A DNA stretch of 64,000 bases from contig NZ_FPJG01000006.1 in NCBI RefSeq assembly GCF_900119165.1, forward strand, positions 8,992,001 to 9,056,000. Reading direction: 5' to 3'. Source of the stretch: Amycolatopsis australiensis. GTDB taxonomy: Bacteria > Actinomycetota > Actinomycetes > Mycobacteriales > Pseudonocardiaceae. The notes below the pieces were generated by a model that ran no database searches, was not told the DNA's origin, and saw only the letters and a list, made by a program, of their open reading frames with translations. Below are positions 40,637-49,257 of this stretch, piece by piece. The first letter of the stretch is position 1. Every line of letters begins with the position of its first letter. A program made the position numbers and the translations under genes.

Positions 40637-43600
40637 TCACGGGCCTGGCACCTGCCGTCCCTCGGGCCGCAGGGGGCAGCAGCCCCGCGCCGGGCACCGG
40701 TCGCAGTCCGGGTTCTCCTGGGCTTGGTAGTCCGGCCCGGCCGCCGACGCCGCCGCGTCGCGGACCAGGTCCAGCCACTGCTTGCCGCCCACCTCGTCCA
40801 GCGGCGGCTGCGAGCGCTCCGTCGACCCCGTCTTGTTGTTCGCCTTCGCGACGTACACCAGCCGCGCGCCGCCCGGCTCGTTGCTGCCCTTGATCGCGCC
40901 CAGCAGCACCGCCAGCTGGTACGCCGCCAGCTGCGGGTGGGCCTCCGCGTCCGCGCCGGACACCGGGACCTTGCCCGTCTTGATGTCGACGATCACCGGC
41001 CGCCCGTCCGCGTCCAGCTCCACCCGGTCGACCCGGCCGCGCAGCAGCACCCGGACCTCGTCCGCGCCCCCGGCGGGCAGCTCGACCTCGATGTCCTGCT
41101 CGACCCCGGCTTCCTTCAGCTCGGCGCGGCTGCGCTCCAGCCACGTCACGAAGTTCTGCAGCATCTGCTCGACCCGCCGCCGCTCGCGCCGCGAGAACCA
41201 CGGCGCGCCCGCGTCGACGCGGACCCACGCCTCGTCCAGCGCCGCCTGCAGCTCCGCGTCCGTCGACCCGGCCGCGACCGCCTGCGCCAGCCCGTGCACC
41301 AGCGTCCCGGTCACCGCGGCCAGCTGGGCCGGGTCCGAACCGCCGTGCCGCTCGATCATCCACCGCAGCGGGCACTTGGTCAGGATTTCCACCGTGGACG
41401 GTGAGATCCGGATCAGGTCGCCCGGCGGGTGCACCGGCTCGTCCGTCGACGCCGGGAGCAGGCCGTACCACGTCGACGGGTGCGCGCCCGGCACCTTCGC
41501 CTCCGCCAGCCGGGCCAGCTGCTTCGCCGCGCGACGGCGGCGGGCCGGGTCGGCTTTGTCGTCGCAGACGACCTCGCGCAGCTCGCCCACCAGCTCGGCG
41601 AGCACCAGCGACCGGCCCGGCGGCTTCATCCGCGAGTCCAGGCCACCGTCGTCGGCGCCGTTCTCCTCGAGGTCGTCGAGGAAGCGCGACGGCTGTTCGT
41701 CCTCTCCGGACACCGCCGTGACCAGCAGCGTCCGCTTCGCCCGGCTCATCGCGAGGTAGAACAGGCGCCGTTCCTCGGCGAGGATCGGCGCGGTCGCCGA
41801 GACGGCGTCGTCGTCCACACCGGACATCAGGTCCTTGAGCCGTTCCACGCCCAGCACCGATCCGCGCAGCCGCAGGTCCGGCCACGCGCCCTCCTGGACG
41901 CCGGCCACGGCCACGACCGTCCACTCGCGGCCGGCGGCCGCGTGCGCGGTGAGCAGCGAGACGCCGTCGGAAGGCACGGCCGCCGGGGCGAGCGTGTCGC
42001 CCGCGATCTGCTGCGCGCCCAGGTAGTCCGCGAACGACGCGACGCTCGCGCGCGGCAGCCGGTCGACGTACCGGCCGGCGGCGTCGAACAGCGCGACGAC
42101 GGCGTCCAGGTCACGGTCGGCCTGCGCCCCGAGCGAGCCGCCGCGCTCGATCTGCTTCAGCAGCTTCTCTTCCAGGCCGCTTTCCCGCCACAGCTGCCAC
42201 AGCACCTGCTCGACGCCGTCACCGCGTGCGACGGCCTGGTGCGTGACGCGCAACAGCCCGCCGACGCGCCGCACCGGCTCGGCCTCCGCGTCAGCCAACC
42301 CGGCGAGGATGTCCCCGCCGCGCAACGCTTCCACGAGCAGCTCGTCACTCGACCGCTGCCCGCCGCCGGCCAGTTCGAGCCGCCGCAGGCCACGGCGCAA
42401 CCGCCGCAGCGCCAGCGGATCCGCGCCGCCGAGCGCCGACGACAGCAGCATCTCCGCGAGGTCGACGTCCAGCAGTTCCGGCGACGGCGCGAGCTTCAGC
42501 ACGGCCAGCAACGGCCGTACCGCGGGCTGGCGAGCCAGCGGCAGCTCCTCGGTCGCCGACCCGATCGGGACGCCGGCCGCGCGCAGAGCCCGTTGCAACA
42601 CCAGGAAAGTCCGCGCGGGTGAGCGGACGAGCACCGCGATCTCCGACCACGGCACGCCGTCGACGAGGTGCGCGCGGCGGAGCTGGTCGGCGATCCAGCT
42701 CGCCTCGGCGGCCGGGGTCGGCATCACCCGGACCCGCACGGTGCCCCCGGACGCCCCGGCGGGCGGGACGATCTTGCGGTGCGGTGACGCGCCCGGCAGC
42801 GTCGCGCCGATCTTCGCCACCGCCAGGCGGACGGCCGGGGCGAGCCGGTGGGCGGTGGTGAGCGTGACGGTCCGGCTGCCGTCCGGGTCGGCGTCGGCGA
42901 ACAGGCTCGCGTCGGCGCCGCGGAAGGAGAACACGTTCTGGTCGGGGTCGCCGGCCACGACGAACTCGGCCGCGGTGTGCCCGATCATCCGGACCAGGCT
43001 GGTCTGCAGCGGGTCGAGGTGGTGGGCGTCGTCGACGAACAGGTGCCGGACGCGGGTGCGCTCGCGTTCGCGCAGCTCGTCGTCGTCCTCCAGGGCCAGC
43101 AGCGCCGAAGTGACCAGCTCGGCGGCGTCCAGCGCGGGCGCGCTCGCCACGCCCAGCGCGTTGCCGCCCGCGCCCTGCAGCTGCGTGACCTCTTCGTACT
43201 GCGCCCAGAACTGGCCGGCCGCGATCCACTCGTCGCGGCCGCGGCGGCGGCCCAGCTCGGCGAGGTCCTCCGGGCCGAGCCCGCGCTCGGCGGCGCGCAT
43301 CAGCAGGTCACGCAGCTCCTCGGCGAAGCCGGGGACCATCAGCGCCGGCCGCAGCTGCTCGGGCCAGTACTCGGCCCCTTCGTCGAGGTCGCCGGCGAGC
43401 AGCTCGCGGACGACGACATCCTGCTCGGCACCGGCGAGCAGCCGCGGCGGCGGCAGTTCTTCGGCGATCGCTTCCAGCCGCAGCAGCGAGTAGGCGTACG
43501 AGTGGACGGTCCGGACCAGGGGCTCGCGGACGGTCCGGGGCAGCGGCCGCGCCTGGTCCGGGTCGGCGGTGAGGCGGCGGGTGATGTCGGCGCGCAGCGC

Positions 43601-43849
43601 GTCGGCCGCCTTGCGGGACGTCGTGAGCACCAGCACGCTCTCCGGGTCGGCGCCCTCGGCGATGCGGCGGGTGGCGGCCGTCGCGAGCAGCGACGTCTTG
43701 CCGGTGCCGGGGCCGCCGAGCACGCGGAGGAACCCGCCGGGCGCGGAGAGCACGCGCCGGGCGCCTTCGTCCCAGGTGAACGTGGGTGCGTCGGGGATCG
43801 GCGTGCGCACCAGCCGCGCGTCCGCCTGCGCCGTTCGCCTCCCGTTCAC
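40637..43849 (-). CDS. adnA: AdnA-type helicase-nuclease subunit
   Basis: A 1070-residue protein. It has a UvrD-like N-terminus with Walker A GGPGTGKT (~45-52), a motif II-like LFVDDAHHLD (DDAH rather than DEYQD, so possibly a weaker motor) and GDPDQNVFSFRGAD. The C-terminal RecB nuclease has GRVDRVE and IVDIKTGK. Four cysteines (KCPLRW and the last CDRCPARGC) probably hold an AddB-type [4Fe-4S] cluster. Works with AdnB at DNA ends. GTG 43849 is preferred over longer frames because the first conserved block follows directly. Confidence 0.9.
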   Translation of the reverse strand: MNGRRTAQADARLVRTPIPDAPTFTWDEGARRVLSAPGGFLRVLGGPGTGKTSLLATAATRRIAEGADPESVLVLTTSRKAADALRADITRRLTADPDQARPLPRTVREPLVRTVHSYAYSLLRLEAIAEELPPPRLLAGAEQDVVVRELLAGDLDEGAEYWPEQLRPALMVPGFAEELRDLLMRAAERGLGPEDLAELGRRRGRDEWIAAGQFWAQYEEVTQLQGAGGNALGVASAPALDAAELVTSALLALEDDDELRERERTRVRHLFVDDAHHLDPLQTSLVRMIGHTAAEFVVAGDPDQNVFSFRGADASLFADADPDGSRTVTLTTAHRLAPAVRLAVAKIGATLPGASPHRKIVPPAGASGGTVRVRVMPTPAAEASWIADQLRRAHLVDGVPWSEIAVLVRSPARTFLVLQRALRAAGVPIGSATEELPLARQPAVRPLLAVLKLAPSPELLDVDLAEMLLSSALGGADPLALRRLRRGLRRLELAGGGQRSSDELLVEALRGGDILAGLADAEAEPVRRVGGLLRVTHQAVARGDGVEQVLWQLWRESGLEEKLLKQIERGGSLGAQADRDLDAVVALFDAAGRYVDRLPRASVASFADYLGAQQIAGDTLAPAAVPSDGVSLLTAHAAAGREWTVVAVAGVQEGAWPDLRLRGSVLGVERLKDLMSGVDDDAVSATAPILAEERRLFYLAMSRAKRTLLVTAVSGEDEQPSRFLDDLEENGADDGGLDSRMKPPGRSLVLAELVGELREVVCDDKADPARRRRAAKQLARLAEAKVPGAHPSTWYGLLPASTDEPVHPPGDLIRISPSTVEILTKCPLRWMIERHGGSDPAQLAAVTGTLVHGLAQAVAAGSTDAELQAALDEAWVRVDAGAPWFSRRERRRVEQMLQNFVTWLERSRAELKEAGVEQDIEVELPAGGADEVRVLLRGRVDRVELDADGRPVIVDIKTGKVPVSGADAEAHPQLAAYQLAVLLGAIKGSNEPGGARLVYVAKANNKTGSTERSQPPLDEVGGKQWLDLVRDAAASAAGPDYQAQENPDCDRCPARGCCPLRPEGRQVPGP

Positions 43850-43972
43850 CCCGCGATGGAACCACGCCCGGTCCCCCGGGTGGTGCACCGGCACGCTCGA
43901 GAGCGACGAAGACCTCGCCCGCTGCGGCGGGCGGCGACGCAAAGTGTCGTACCCGTGCGGCACAGTGGGGAC

Positions 43973-44278
43973 ATGGACGACGTGCTGCACGAGCGGGTGC
44001 GGGAGATCATCGAGTCGGTGCCGGCCGGCACGGTGGCGACGTACGGCGACATCGCGGCGCTCGCCGGCGCGCCGTCGCCGCGGATGGTCGGCGCGATCCT
44101 GGCCGAAGACGGGCACGACCTGCCGTGGCACCGGATCCTGCGCGCGAACGGGACACCGGCGCCGCACCTGGTGCACGACCAGCTCGAACGGCTGCGGGCG
44201 GAGGGCGTGCTGGCCGACGGCCAGCGCGTCGACCTGCGCAGGTACCGCTGGAAACCGGAGGATGACAGCCTGGCCTGA
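43973..44278 (+). CDS. alkyltransferase-like protein (ATL)
   Basis: A 101-residue MGMT/Ogt-like DNA-binding domain. The active-site motif PCHRV is replaced by PWHRI at 51-54, so Trp52 stands where the methyl-accepting Cys would be. This is the defining change of ATL proteins, which bind O6-alkylguanine and recruit nucleotide excision repair rather than removing the lesion. ATG 43973. Divergent from adnA by 123 bp, matching Rv3204. Confidence 0.9.
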   Translation: MDDVLHERVREIIESVPAGTVATYGDIAALAGAPSPRMVGAILAEDGHDLPWHRILRANGTPAPHLVHDQLERLRAEGVLADGQRVDLRRYRWKPEDDSLA

Positions 44279-44419
44279 CGACGACACCGGTGGAGCGCCC
44301 GACCCTGACCTGCCACCGGGCCCTGGTGACGGCGGCCCGGCCCGTGACCTCGGGCACGGACGGGTGACCTTCGTGGCGCAGAGCTTCCGCGACGTGCCGT
44401 CCGGGCCGCCCGCCGAGGA

Positions 44420-45226
44420 CTACCGCCCGAGCGTGGTGACCAGCAGCTTCACCAGCGCGCCCAGCCGCTGGCGCTCCGGCTGCAGCGTCGCGATGCCCGC
44501 CGCCTCCAGGGGCGCCGCCGTCACCGGGCCGACGCACGCGCACACCAGCCCGCCGCGCATCGCCGCCAGCAACGCGTCATATCGTCCGTGGGAGCGGGCC
44601 AGCGTCAGGAGATTCGCCGCCGCCGGGGCGCTCGTGAACGCCAACGCCGCCAGCTCCCCCGCGATGGCCGCGTCGATCAGGTCGTGCACCGGCCGCACGT
44701 CCGGCGGCGAGAACCACCGGTACGGCTGCACCTCGACCAGTGAAGCCCCGGCCGCGACCAGCGGGGACGTGTGCTCCGGCAGCGGCGTCCCGTGCAGCTG
44801 GACCGCCACCCGCGCACCGCCCACGCCGGCCGCGGCCAGCGCCCCGAACAGCTCGGCGTTCGACTCGGACTCCGCGGAAAACGACTCTCGCAGCCCGGCG
44901 CCGCGGACCGCACCCACGGCCTTCGGGCCGCGCGCGTAGATCCGGGACGCGCCGAGCGCCGTCACCAGCCGGTCGCGCAGGCCCCAGCCCTCGGCCGCGT
45001 CGAGCCAGCCGCGGAAGCCCGCCCCCGTCGTGACCACCGTGATGTCGACCGGTGACGTCACCAGCTTCAGGGTGGCGTCCTTCAGCTCCGGGTCGGCGTC
45101 CAGGGGCACGATGGTGATCGTCGGCGCGTGCCGGACCTCCGCGCCGTGGCGTTCCAGCGCGCCGATGAACTCGTCCGCCCGGCGTTCGGCCGTGACGCCG
45201 ATGGCGATCCCGCTCAGCTCAGCCAT
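44420..45226 (-). CDS. uroporphyrinogen-III synthase-like protein
   Basis: A 268-residue HemD-fold protein. Seen: VTAERRADEFIGALERHGAEV at the start, TTGAGFRGWLDAAEGWGL and FTSAPAAANLL near the C-terminus, the usual HemD regions. It is closely related to the N-terminal ~260 residues of the NnaR-type gene at 47813 but has no DNA-binding domain. It may make uroporphyrinogen III for siroheme, or be a non-enzymatic paralog. Start ATG 45226 overlaps the WYL-regulator end by 8 bp. The 141 bp to the ATL gene hold only a weak ORF. Confidence 0.78.
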   Translation of the reverse strand: MAELSGIAIGVTAERRADEFIGALERHGAEVRHAPTITIVPLDADPELKDATLKLVTSPVDITVVTTGAGFRGWLDAAEGWGLRDRLVTALGASRIYARGPKAVGAVRGAGLRESFSAESESNAELFGALAAAGVGGARVAVQLHGTPLPEHTSPLVAAGASLVEVQPYRWFSPPDVRPVHDLIDAAIAGELAALAFTSAPAAANLLTLARSHGRYDALLAAMRGGLVCACVGPVTAAPLEAAGIATLQPERQRLGALVKLLVTTLGR

Positions 45227-46187
45227 AGAACGCGCCCATCTCCTCGATCGCTGCGGCCAGCTCCGCCCGCAGGTCCGCCGGTTCGAGGACCTCCAGGTGC
45301 GGCCCGAAGCGCAGCAGCTCCCCGATGGCCGGTTCGCCCGGCTCCACCGGCAGCTCCACGGTGAGCCAGCCGTCCGCGTCGGGCTCGTTGCGGCACTCGC
45401 GCAACGCGCGGGTGCCGACGGAACCTGCGTAGAACGGTACGAGAGCCTGCGCCCGCGGCGACAGCCGCACCACCGCGACGCGCGGGAACATCCGGCGTTC
45501 GAACTGTTCGGACCACTCCTGCCAGTACTTCGCGAGGTCGAACCCGGCCGGCCGCTCGAACTCCTCGCCCAGGTCGGTCAGCTCCAGCACGCGCGAGATC
45601 CGGTAGGTCCGGTCGGTGCCGTCGCAGCGGCCGGCGAGGTACCAGTTGCCCGCCTTGAGGACCAGCCCCAGCGGCTCGACGTCCCGCTCGACGACCCGCT
45701 GCCCCCACCGCTCGTAGCGGATCCGGATCCGGCGCGACGACCACACGGCGTCGGCGACGGCGGACAGCACCGGCAGGCTTTCGATGCCGCGGTGCCAGCC
45801 GGGAACGTCCAGGTAGAACCGCTCGGCGACGCGGCCCGCGCGATCACGCAGCTCCTGCGGCAGCGCCGCGTACAGCTTGAGCTGGGCCGCCGCGAGCACC
45901 GTGCCGAGGCCGAGCTCGGCGGCCGCCACCGGCAGCCCGGCCAGCGACAGCGACTGCGCCTCCTCCTCGGTCAGCCCGGTGAGCCGGGTGCGGTAGCCGT
46001 CGACGAGCCGGTAGCCGCCGGTCCGGCCGCGGTCGGCATACACCGGGACACCGGACGAGGACAGCGCGTCGATGTCCCGGTAGACCGTGCGCACCGAGAC
46101 CTCCAGCTCTTCGGCCAGCTCCTCGGCCGTCATCCGGCCGCGGTTCTGCAGCAGCAGGAGGACGGACAGCAGACGGCTCGCGCGCAT
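45219..46187 (-). CDS. YafY/DeoR-type regulator with WYL domain
   Basis: A 322-residue protein: an N-terminal HTH (MTAEELAEELEVSVRTVYRDIDAL) and a WYL domain with VEPLGLVLKAGNWYLAGRCDG and a C-terminal WCX-type extension. WYL domains bind nucleic acid or nucleotide-like ligands. Divergent from a DUF3224 gene, a common pairing; it probably controls that gene. Start ATG 46187. Confidence 0.88.
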   Translation of the reverse strand: MRASRLLSVLLLLQNRGRMTAEELAEELEVSVRTVYRDIDALSSSGVPVYADRGRTGGYRLVDGYRTRLTGLTEEEAQSLSLAGLPVAAAELGLGTVLAAAQLKLYAALPQELRDRAGRVAERFYLDVPGWHRGIESLPVLSAVADAVWSSRRIRIRYERWGQRVVERDVEPLGLVLKAGNWYLAGRCDGTDRTYRISRVLELTDLGEEFERPAGFDLAKYWQEWSEQFERRMFPRVAVVRLSPRAQALVPFYAGSVGTRALRECRNEPDADGWLTVELPVEPGEPAIGELLRFGPHLEVLEPADLRAELAAAIEEMGAFYG

Positions 46188-46209
46188 GGGCCGATTTTGG
46201 CAGAAAAAC

Positions 46210-46225
46210 CTGACACAAGCTGACA
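46210..46225 (+). promoter_or_regulatory. CTGACA direct repeats, WYL regulator site candidate
   Basis: CTGACA at 46210 and 46220, exactly 10 bp apart, in the 62-bp gap between the divergent WYL regulator and DUF3224 genes. The unit CCTG...CAGG is also weakly palindromic. Possible binding site; promoter elements are unclear. Confidence 0.35.
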
Positions 46226-46249
46226 GGTATGCCCGGCAGAGTGATCCGC

Positions 46250-46645
46250 ATGAACGCTTTCACCACGAAGAACTGGGAAGAGAAGATCGTCAGCGGCACC
46301 GAGGGTGGCCCCCGGGTGGCGTACGCCCACGCCACGATGGCGTACAGCGGGGTCATCGAGGGTGAGTCGAGCTGCGACCTTCTGCTGTACTACGCCGGCG
46401 AAGGGTACGAAAGCGGCGACACGACGTCGCCGAGCTTCGAGCGCTTCGAGGGCAAGGTCGAGGGTCGCGAAGGGACGTTCATCATCCGCCACGAGTACAC
46501 GTTCGACGCCAAGGGCATCGCTTCGACGTTCACCGTCGTCCCCGGCTCGGGCACCGGCGAGCTGGCCGGGCTCACCGGCAGCGGCACGTCCGGGGGCGCG
46601 ATCGGCGAGGACAAGGTCGGCTACACGTTCGAGTACGCGTTCTAG
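46250..46645 (+). CDS. DUF3224 domain protein
   Basis: A 131-residue single-domain beta-barrel of the DUF3224 family: KNWEEKIVSGTEG, SCDLLLYYAGEG and the C-terminal GKVEGREGTFIIRHEYTFD...TGELAGLTGSGT blocks. Allene-oxide-cyclase-like fold; cytoplasmic, function unknown. ATG 46250 fits the family's first strand; ATG 46229 is an alternative seven codons earlier. Confidence 0.8.
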   Translation: MNAFTTKNWEEKIVSGTEGGPRVAYAHATMAYSGVIEGESSCDLLLYYAGEGYESGDTTSPSFERFEGKVEGREGTFIIRHEYTFDAKGIASTFTVVPGSGTGELAGLTGSGTSGGAIGEDKVGYTFEYAF

Positions 46646-46654
46646 GAGCCGCAA

Positions 46655-47767
46655 GTGGACCGCCGTCAGGTTCTCGCCTACCGCATCGCCGAGCACGGCC
46701 TGCACCGCACGGCGCGGGACGTCGCCGACCTCGCCGTCGTCCGGGCCGGGCTGCAGGACAGCATGCGCGACACCGCGCTGCTGGCCCTCGTGGCCCGGCT
46801 CGGCGGCGAGGTCACGCCGGCGTCCCTCGAGGACGACGAGCGGCTGGTCCTGGCCTGGACGTTGCGCGGCGCGCCGCACTACCACCTGCGGGCGGACCTG
46901 CCCGAGGCGATCCGGGCGCTGATCCCGCTCGACGACGCCGACGCGCTGGCGCGGATGCTGTGGCAGCGCAAGGAAATGGCGGCGACCGGGCTGGCCGCGA
47001 CCGAGGTCCTCTTCACCGCGGCCGCCGCGCTCCGGAAGGTCGTCACGAAACCGATGACGAAGGGCGCGGTCAGCACGGCGGTGACGAAGGCGCTGCCGCC
47101 GTCGTTCTCGCGGTGGTGCCGCGGCTGCAACGCGACGCACATCCAGGAGCAGCTGATGCGCATCGCGACCCCGCACGGCGGGATCCGGCTGGTCGCGGGC
47201 GCGTCCCCGGCGACGCTGGCCCCGCTGGAAGGCCGCGGCAGGCTGCGGAAGACGCCGGACCCGGCCGCGGCGACCGCGGTGCTCGAGCGGTACCTGCGGC
47301 TGAACGGGCCGGCGTCCCCGGGCGACGCGGCGGAGTTCGCGGGCACGGCCCGTGCGGTGGTCGACCGGACATGGCCGGCGGACCTGGCCGAAGTACGGGT
47401 CGAAGGCAAGACCCGGTACCTGCCGTCGGACCGGCTCGCGGCGCTGGAGAACCCGCCGGAACCGGGCTTCGTCCGGCTGCTGCCGCCGCTGGACCCGTTC
47501 GTCCAGGCCCGCGACAAGGCCCTGCTCGTCCCGGAACCCGCGCGGCGCAAGGAAGTCTGGAAGATGCTGGGCAACCCGGGGGTGCTGCTCGCGGACGGCG
47601 ACATCGCCGGGACGTGGCGCACGAAGGGCAGCGGAGCGAAGCTGGCGTTCACCGTGACGGCGTTCGACCCGCTGCCCCCGGCGGTACGTGAGGAGGCCGA
47701 CGCCGAAGCGGCCCGCGTGGCGGCGGCACGCGGGTTCGAGCGGCACACGCTCACCTGGGCCGGCTGA
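46655..47767 (+). CDS. winged-helix protein, AlkZ/HTH_42 family
   Basis: A 370-residue protein of the HTH_42 (pfam06224) group, which includes DNA glycosylases such as AlkZ. Visible are VDRTWPADLAEVRVEGKTRYLPSD and the C-terminal RLLPPLDPFVQARD, typical of the family's end. It may be a DNA glycosylase; catalytic residues could not be assigned. Only 9 bp after the DUF3224 gene, so likely co-transcribed. GTG start. Confidence 0.75.
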   Translation: MDRRQVLAYRIAEHGLHRTARDVADLAVVRAGLQDSMRDTALLALVARLGGEVTPASLEDDERLVLAWTLRGAPHYHLRADLPEAIRALIPLDDADALARMLWQRKEMAATGLAATEVLFTAAAALRKVVTKPMTKGAVSTAVTKALPPSFSRWCRGCNATHIQEQLMRIATPHGGIRLVAGASPATLAPLEGRGRLRKTPDPAAATAVLERYLRLNGPASPGDAAEFAGTARAVVDRTWPADLAEVRVEGKTRYLPSDRLAALENPPEPGFVRLLPPLDPFVQARDKALLVPEPARRKEVWKMLGNPGVLLADGDIAGTWRTKGSGAKLAFTVTAFDPLPPAVREEADAEAARVAAARGFERHTLTWAG

Positions 47768-47812
47768 GACCGGCGCCTCGATCCGCCGACGCCGGCGCGC
47801 CGGCCCGCGGGC

Positions 47813-48916
47813 TCAGGCTTCCACGGCCAGCCGGTAGCCCCGCTTCACCACCGTCTGGACGACCTTCCCGCCGCCGAGCGAGGTCCGCAGCCTGCCGATC
47901 GCCGTCTCCACCGCGTGTTCCTCGCCGCCGCCCGGCAACGCCGAAATCAGCTCGCGCCGGGACACGACCCGCCCCGGTGACGCGGCCAGCGCCCGCAGCA
48001 GCGCCATCGGCGCCGGGGCCACCTCGCGCCACTCGCCGTCCACCAGGGCCGCCTGCCCGCGCAGCTCGATGTGCCGTCCGCCCGCGGAAAACCGCGGCGA
48101 GCGCGCCACCAGCGTCTCCGCCACCGTCCGGGCCAGTGCCCCGATGCGTGCCCGGTGCGGCTGGACCGTCGGCACCCCCAGTGCCGCCAGCGGGCCGGCC
48201 GTGATCGGGCCGACGCACGCCGCCACCACCGGGCCCGACAGCGCCGACACCAGGCCCGGCAGCCGTCCGGTGCGGCGGGCCAGCGCCAGCAGCGAAGCCG
48301 CCGCCGGCGCGCTCGTGAACGGCAGCGCGTGGATCGAGCCGTCCAGGACCCCGTCGAGCAGCCGGTCCACCGGCCCGGGATCGACCGGGCCGACCCAGCG
48401 GTACACCGAGATCTCGATGACCTCCGCACCGGCCGCCCGGAGCGTGTCGACGAAGTACGGCAGCGGCTCCCCGTGCAGCTGCACCGCGATCCGCTTGCCC
48501 TCGACGCCGGCGGCCAGCAGGTGCTGCAGCAGCTCCGCGTTGCTCTCCGACGCCGGAGAGTACGCCTCCGACAACCCCGCCGCCCGGATCGCGCCGGTCA
48601 CCTTCGGCCCCCGCGCCAGCAGTGCGGAGGCCGAGAGCCGGGACAGCAGGGCCTCCCCCAGTCCCCAGCCTTCGGCCGCTTCGAGCCAGCCGCGGAAGCC
48701 GATGCCCGTGGTCGCCACCACGGCGTCCACCGGCGACTCCAGCAACGCCGTCGTCGCCGCGTGCAGCTCGGTGTCGTCGGTCAGCGGCACGATCCGGATC
48801 GCCGGCCCGTAGCGGACGCTCGCCCCCTTGCGCACCAGCAGCGCGCCGAGCTCGTCGGCCCGGCGCGCCGCGGTGATGCCGATGACGAAACCGGCCAGCG
48901 GGAGCACATCGCTCAC
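47813..48916 (-). CDS. nnaR: NnaR-type nitrogen regulator (HemD-like + winged helix)
   Basis: A 367-residue protein. The first ~260 residues are HemD-like (IGITAARRADELG, TTGIGFRGWLEAAEGWGLG, FTSAPAAASLLALAR). The C-terminal ~95 are an OmpR-type winged helix (SPGRVVSRRELISALPGGGEEHAVETAIGRLRTSL). This architecture is that of NnaR, an activator of nitrate and nitrite assimilation genes in Streptomyces and mycobacteria. Its GTG overlaps the nirD stop. It is the last gene of the nas-nir operon, so it may feed back on its own operon. Confidence 0.88.
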   Translation of the reverse strand: MSDVLPLAGFVIGITAARRADELGALLVRKGASVRYGPAIRIVPLTDDTELHAATTALLESPVDAVVATTGIGFRGWLEAAEGWGLGEALLSRLSASALLARGPKVTGAIRAAGLSEAYSPASESNAELLQHLLAAGVEGKRIAVQLHGEPLPYFVDTLRAAGAEVIEISVYRWVGPVDPGPVDRLLDGVLDGSIHALPFTSAPAAASLLALARRTGRLPGLVSALSGPVVAACVGPITAGPLAALGVPTVQPHRARIGALARTVAETLVARSPRFSAGGRHIELRGQAALVDGEWREVAPAPMALLRALAASPGRVVSRRELISALPGGGEEHAVETAIGRLRTSLGGGKVVQTVVKRGYRLAVEA

Positions 48917-49257
48917 GGGCTCTCCACTTCGACCACGCCCTCTCGCACGCGCACCCGGTACACCGGGACCGAAACGCCGTCGGCGTCCAGGCACCGGCCG
49001 TCCTCGAGGGCGAACCGTTCCTTGTAGACCGGCGAGGCGACGACCGGTACCCCGCCCGCGTCGCCGACGATCCCGCGCGAGAGCACCGCCGCGCCGCTGC
49101 ACGGGTCCCAGTTGGACAGGGCGTGGAAGCGGTCGCCGGGCAGCCGGAAGATCGCCACCTGCACGCCGCCGTCGAGCAGCGCCGCCACCCCGGCGTACTC
49201 GGGCACCGCGCCGACGGGGCAGACCGCCGTCCAGGTCCGTTCGATGGACGTCGTCAT
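48913..49257 (-). CDS. nirD: nitrite reductase small subunit
   Basis: A 114-residue NirD, a Rieske-like beta fold that has lost the [2Fe-2S] ligands. Seen: VAIFRLPGDRFHALSNWDPCSGAAVLSRG and VASPVYKERFALEDGRCLD. It partners NirB. ATG overlaps the nirB stop (ATGA). Confidence 0.9.
   Translation of the reverse strand: MTTSIERTWTAVCPVGAVPEYAGVAALLDGGVQVAIFRLPGDRFHALSNWDPCSGAAVLSRGIVGDAGGVPVVASPVYKERFALEDGRCLDADGVSVPVYRVRVREGVVEVESP

Noticed and set aside
42848..43972. N-terminal extension of the ATL frame
   Set aside because: Antisense to adnA; the MGMT-like domain begins at ATG 43973.
44262..44419. Forward frame starting ATG 44262 with GGAGG upstream, encoding RVTFVAQSFRDVPSG
   Set aside because: It runs on antisense through the HemD-like gene with no proper stop nearby. 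It could be a gene remnant but there is no support beyond the start site.
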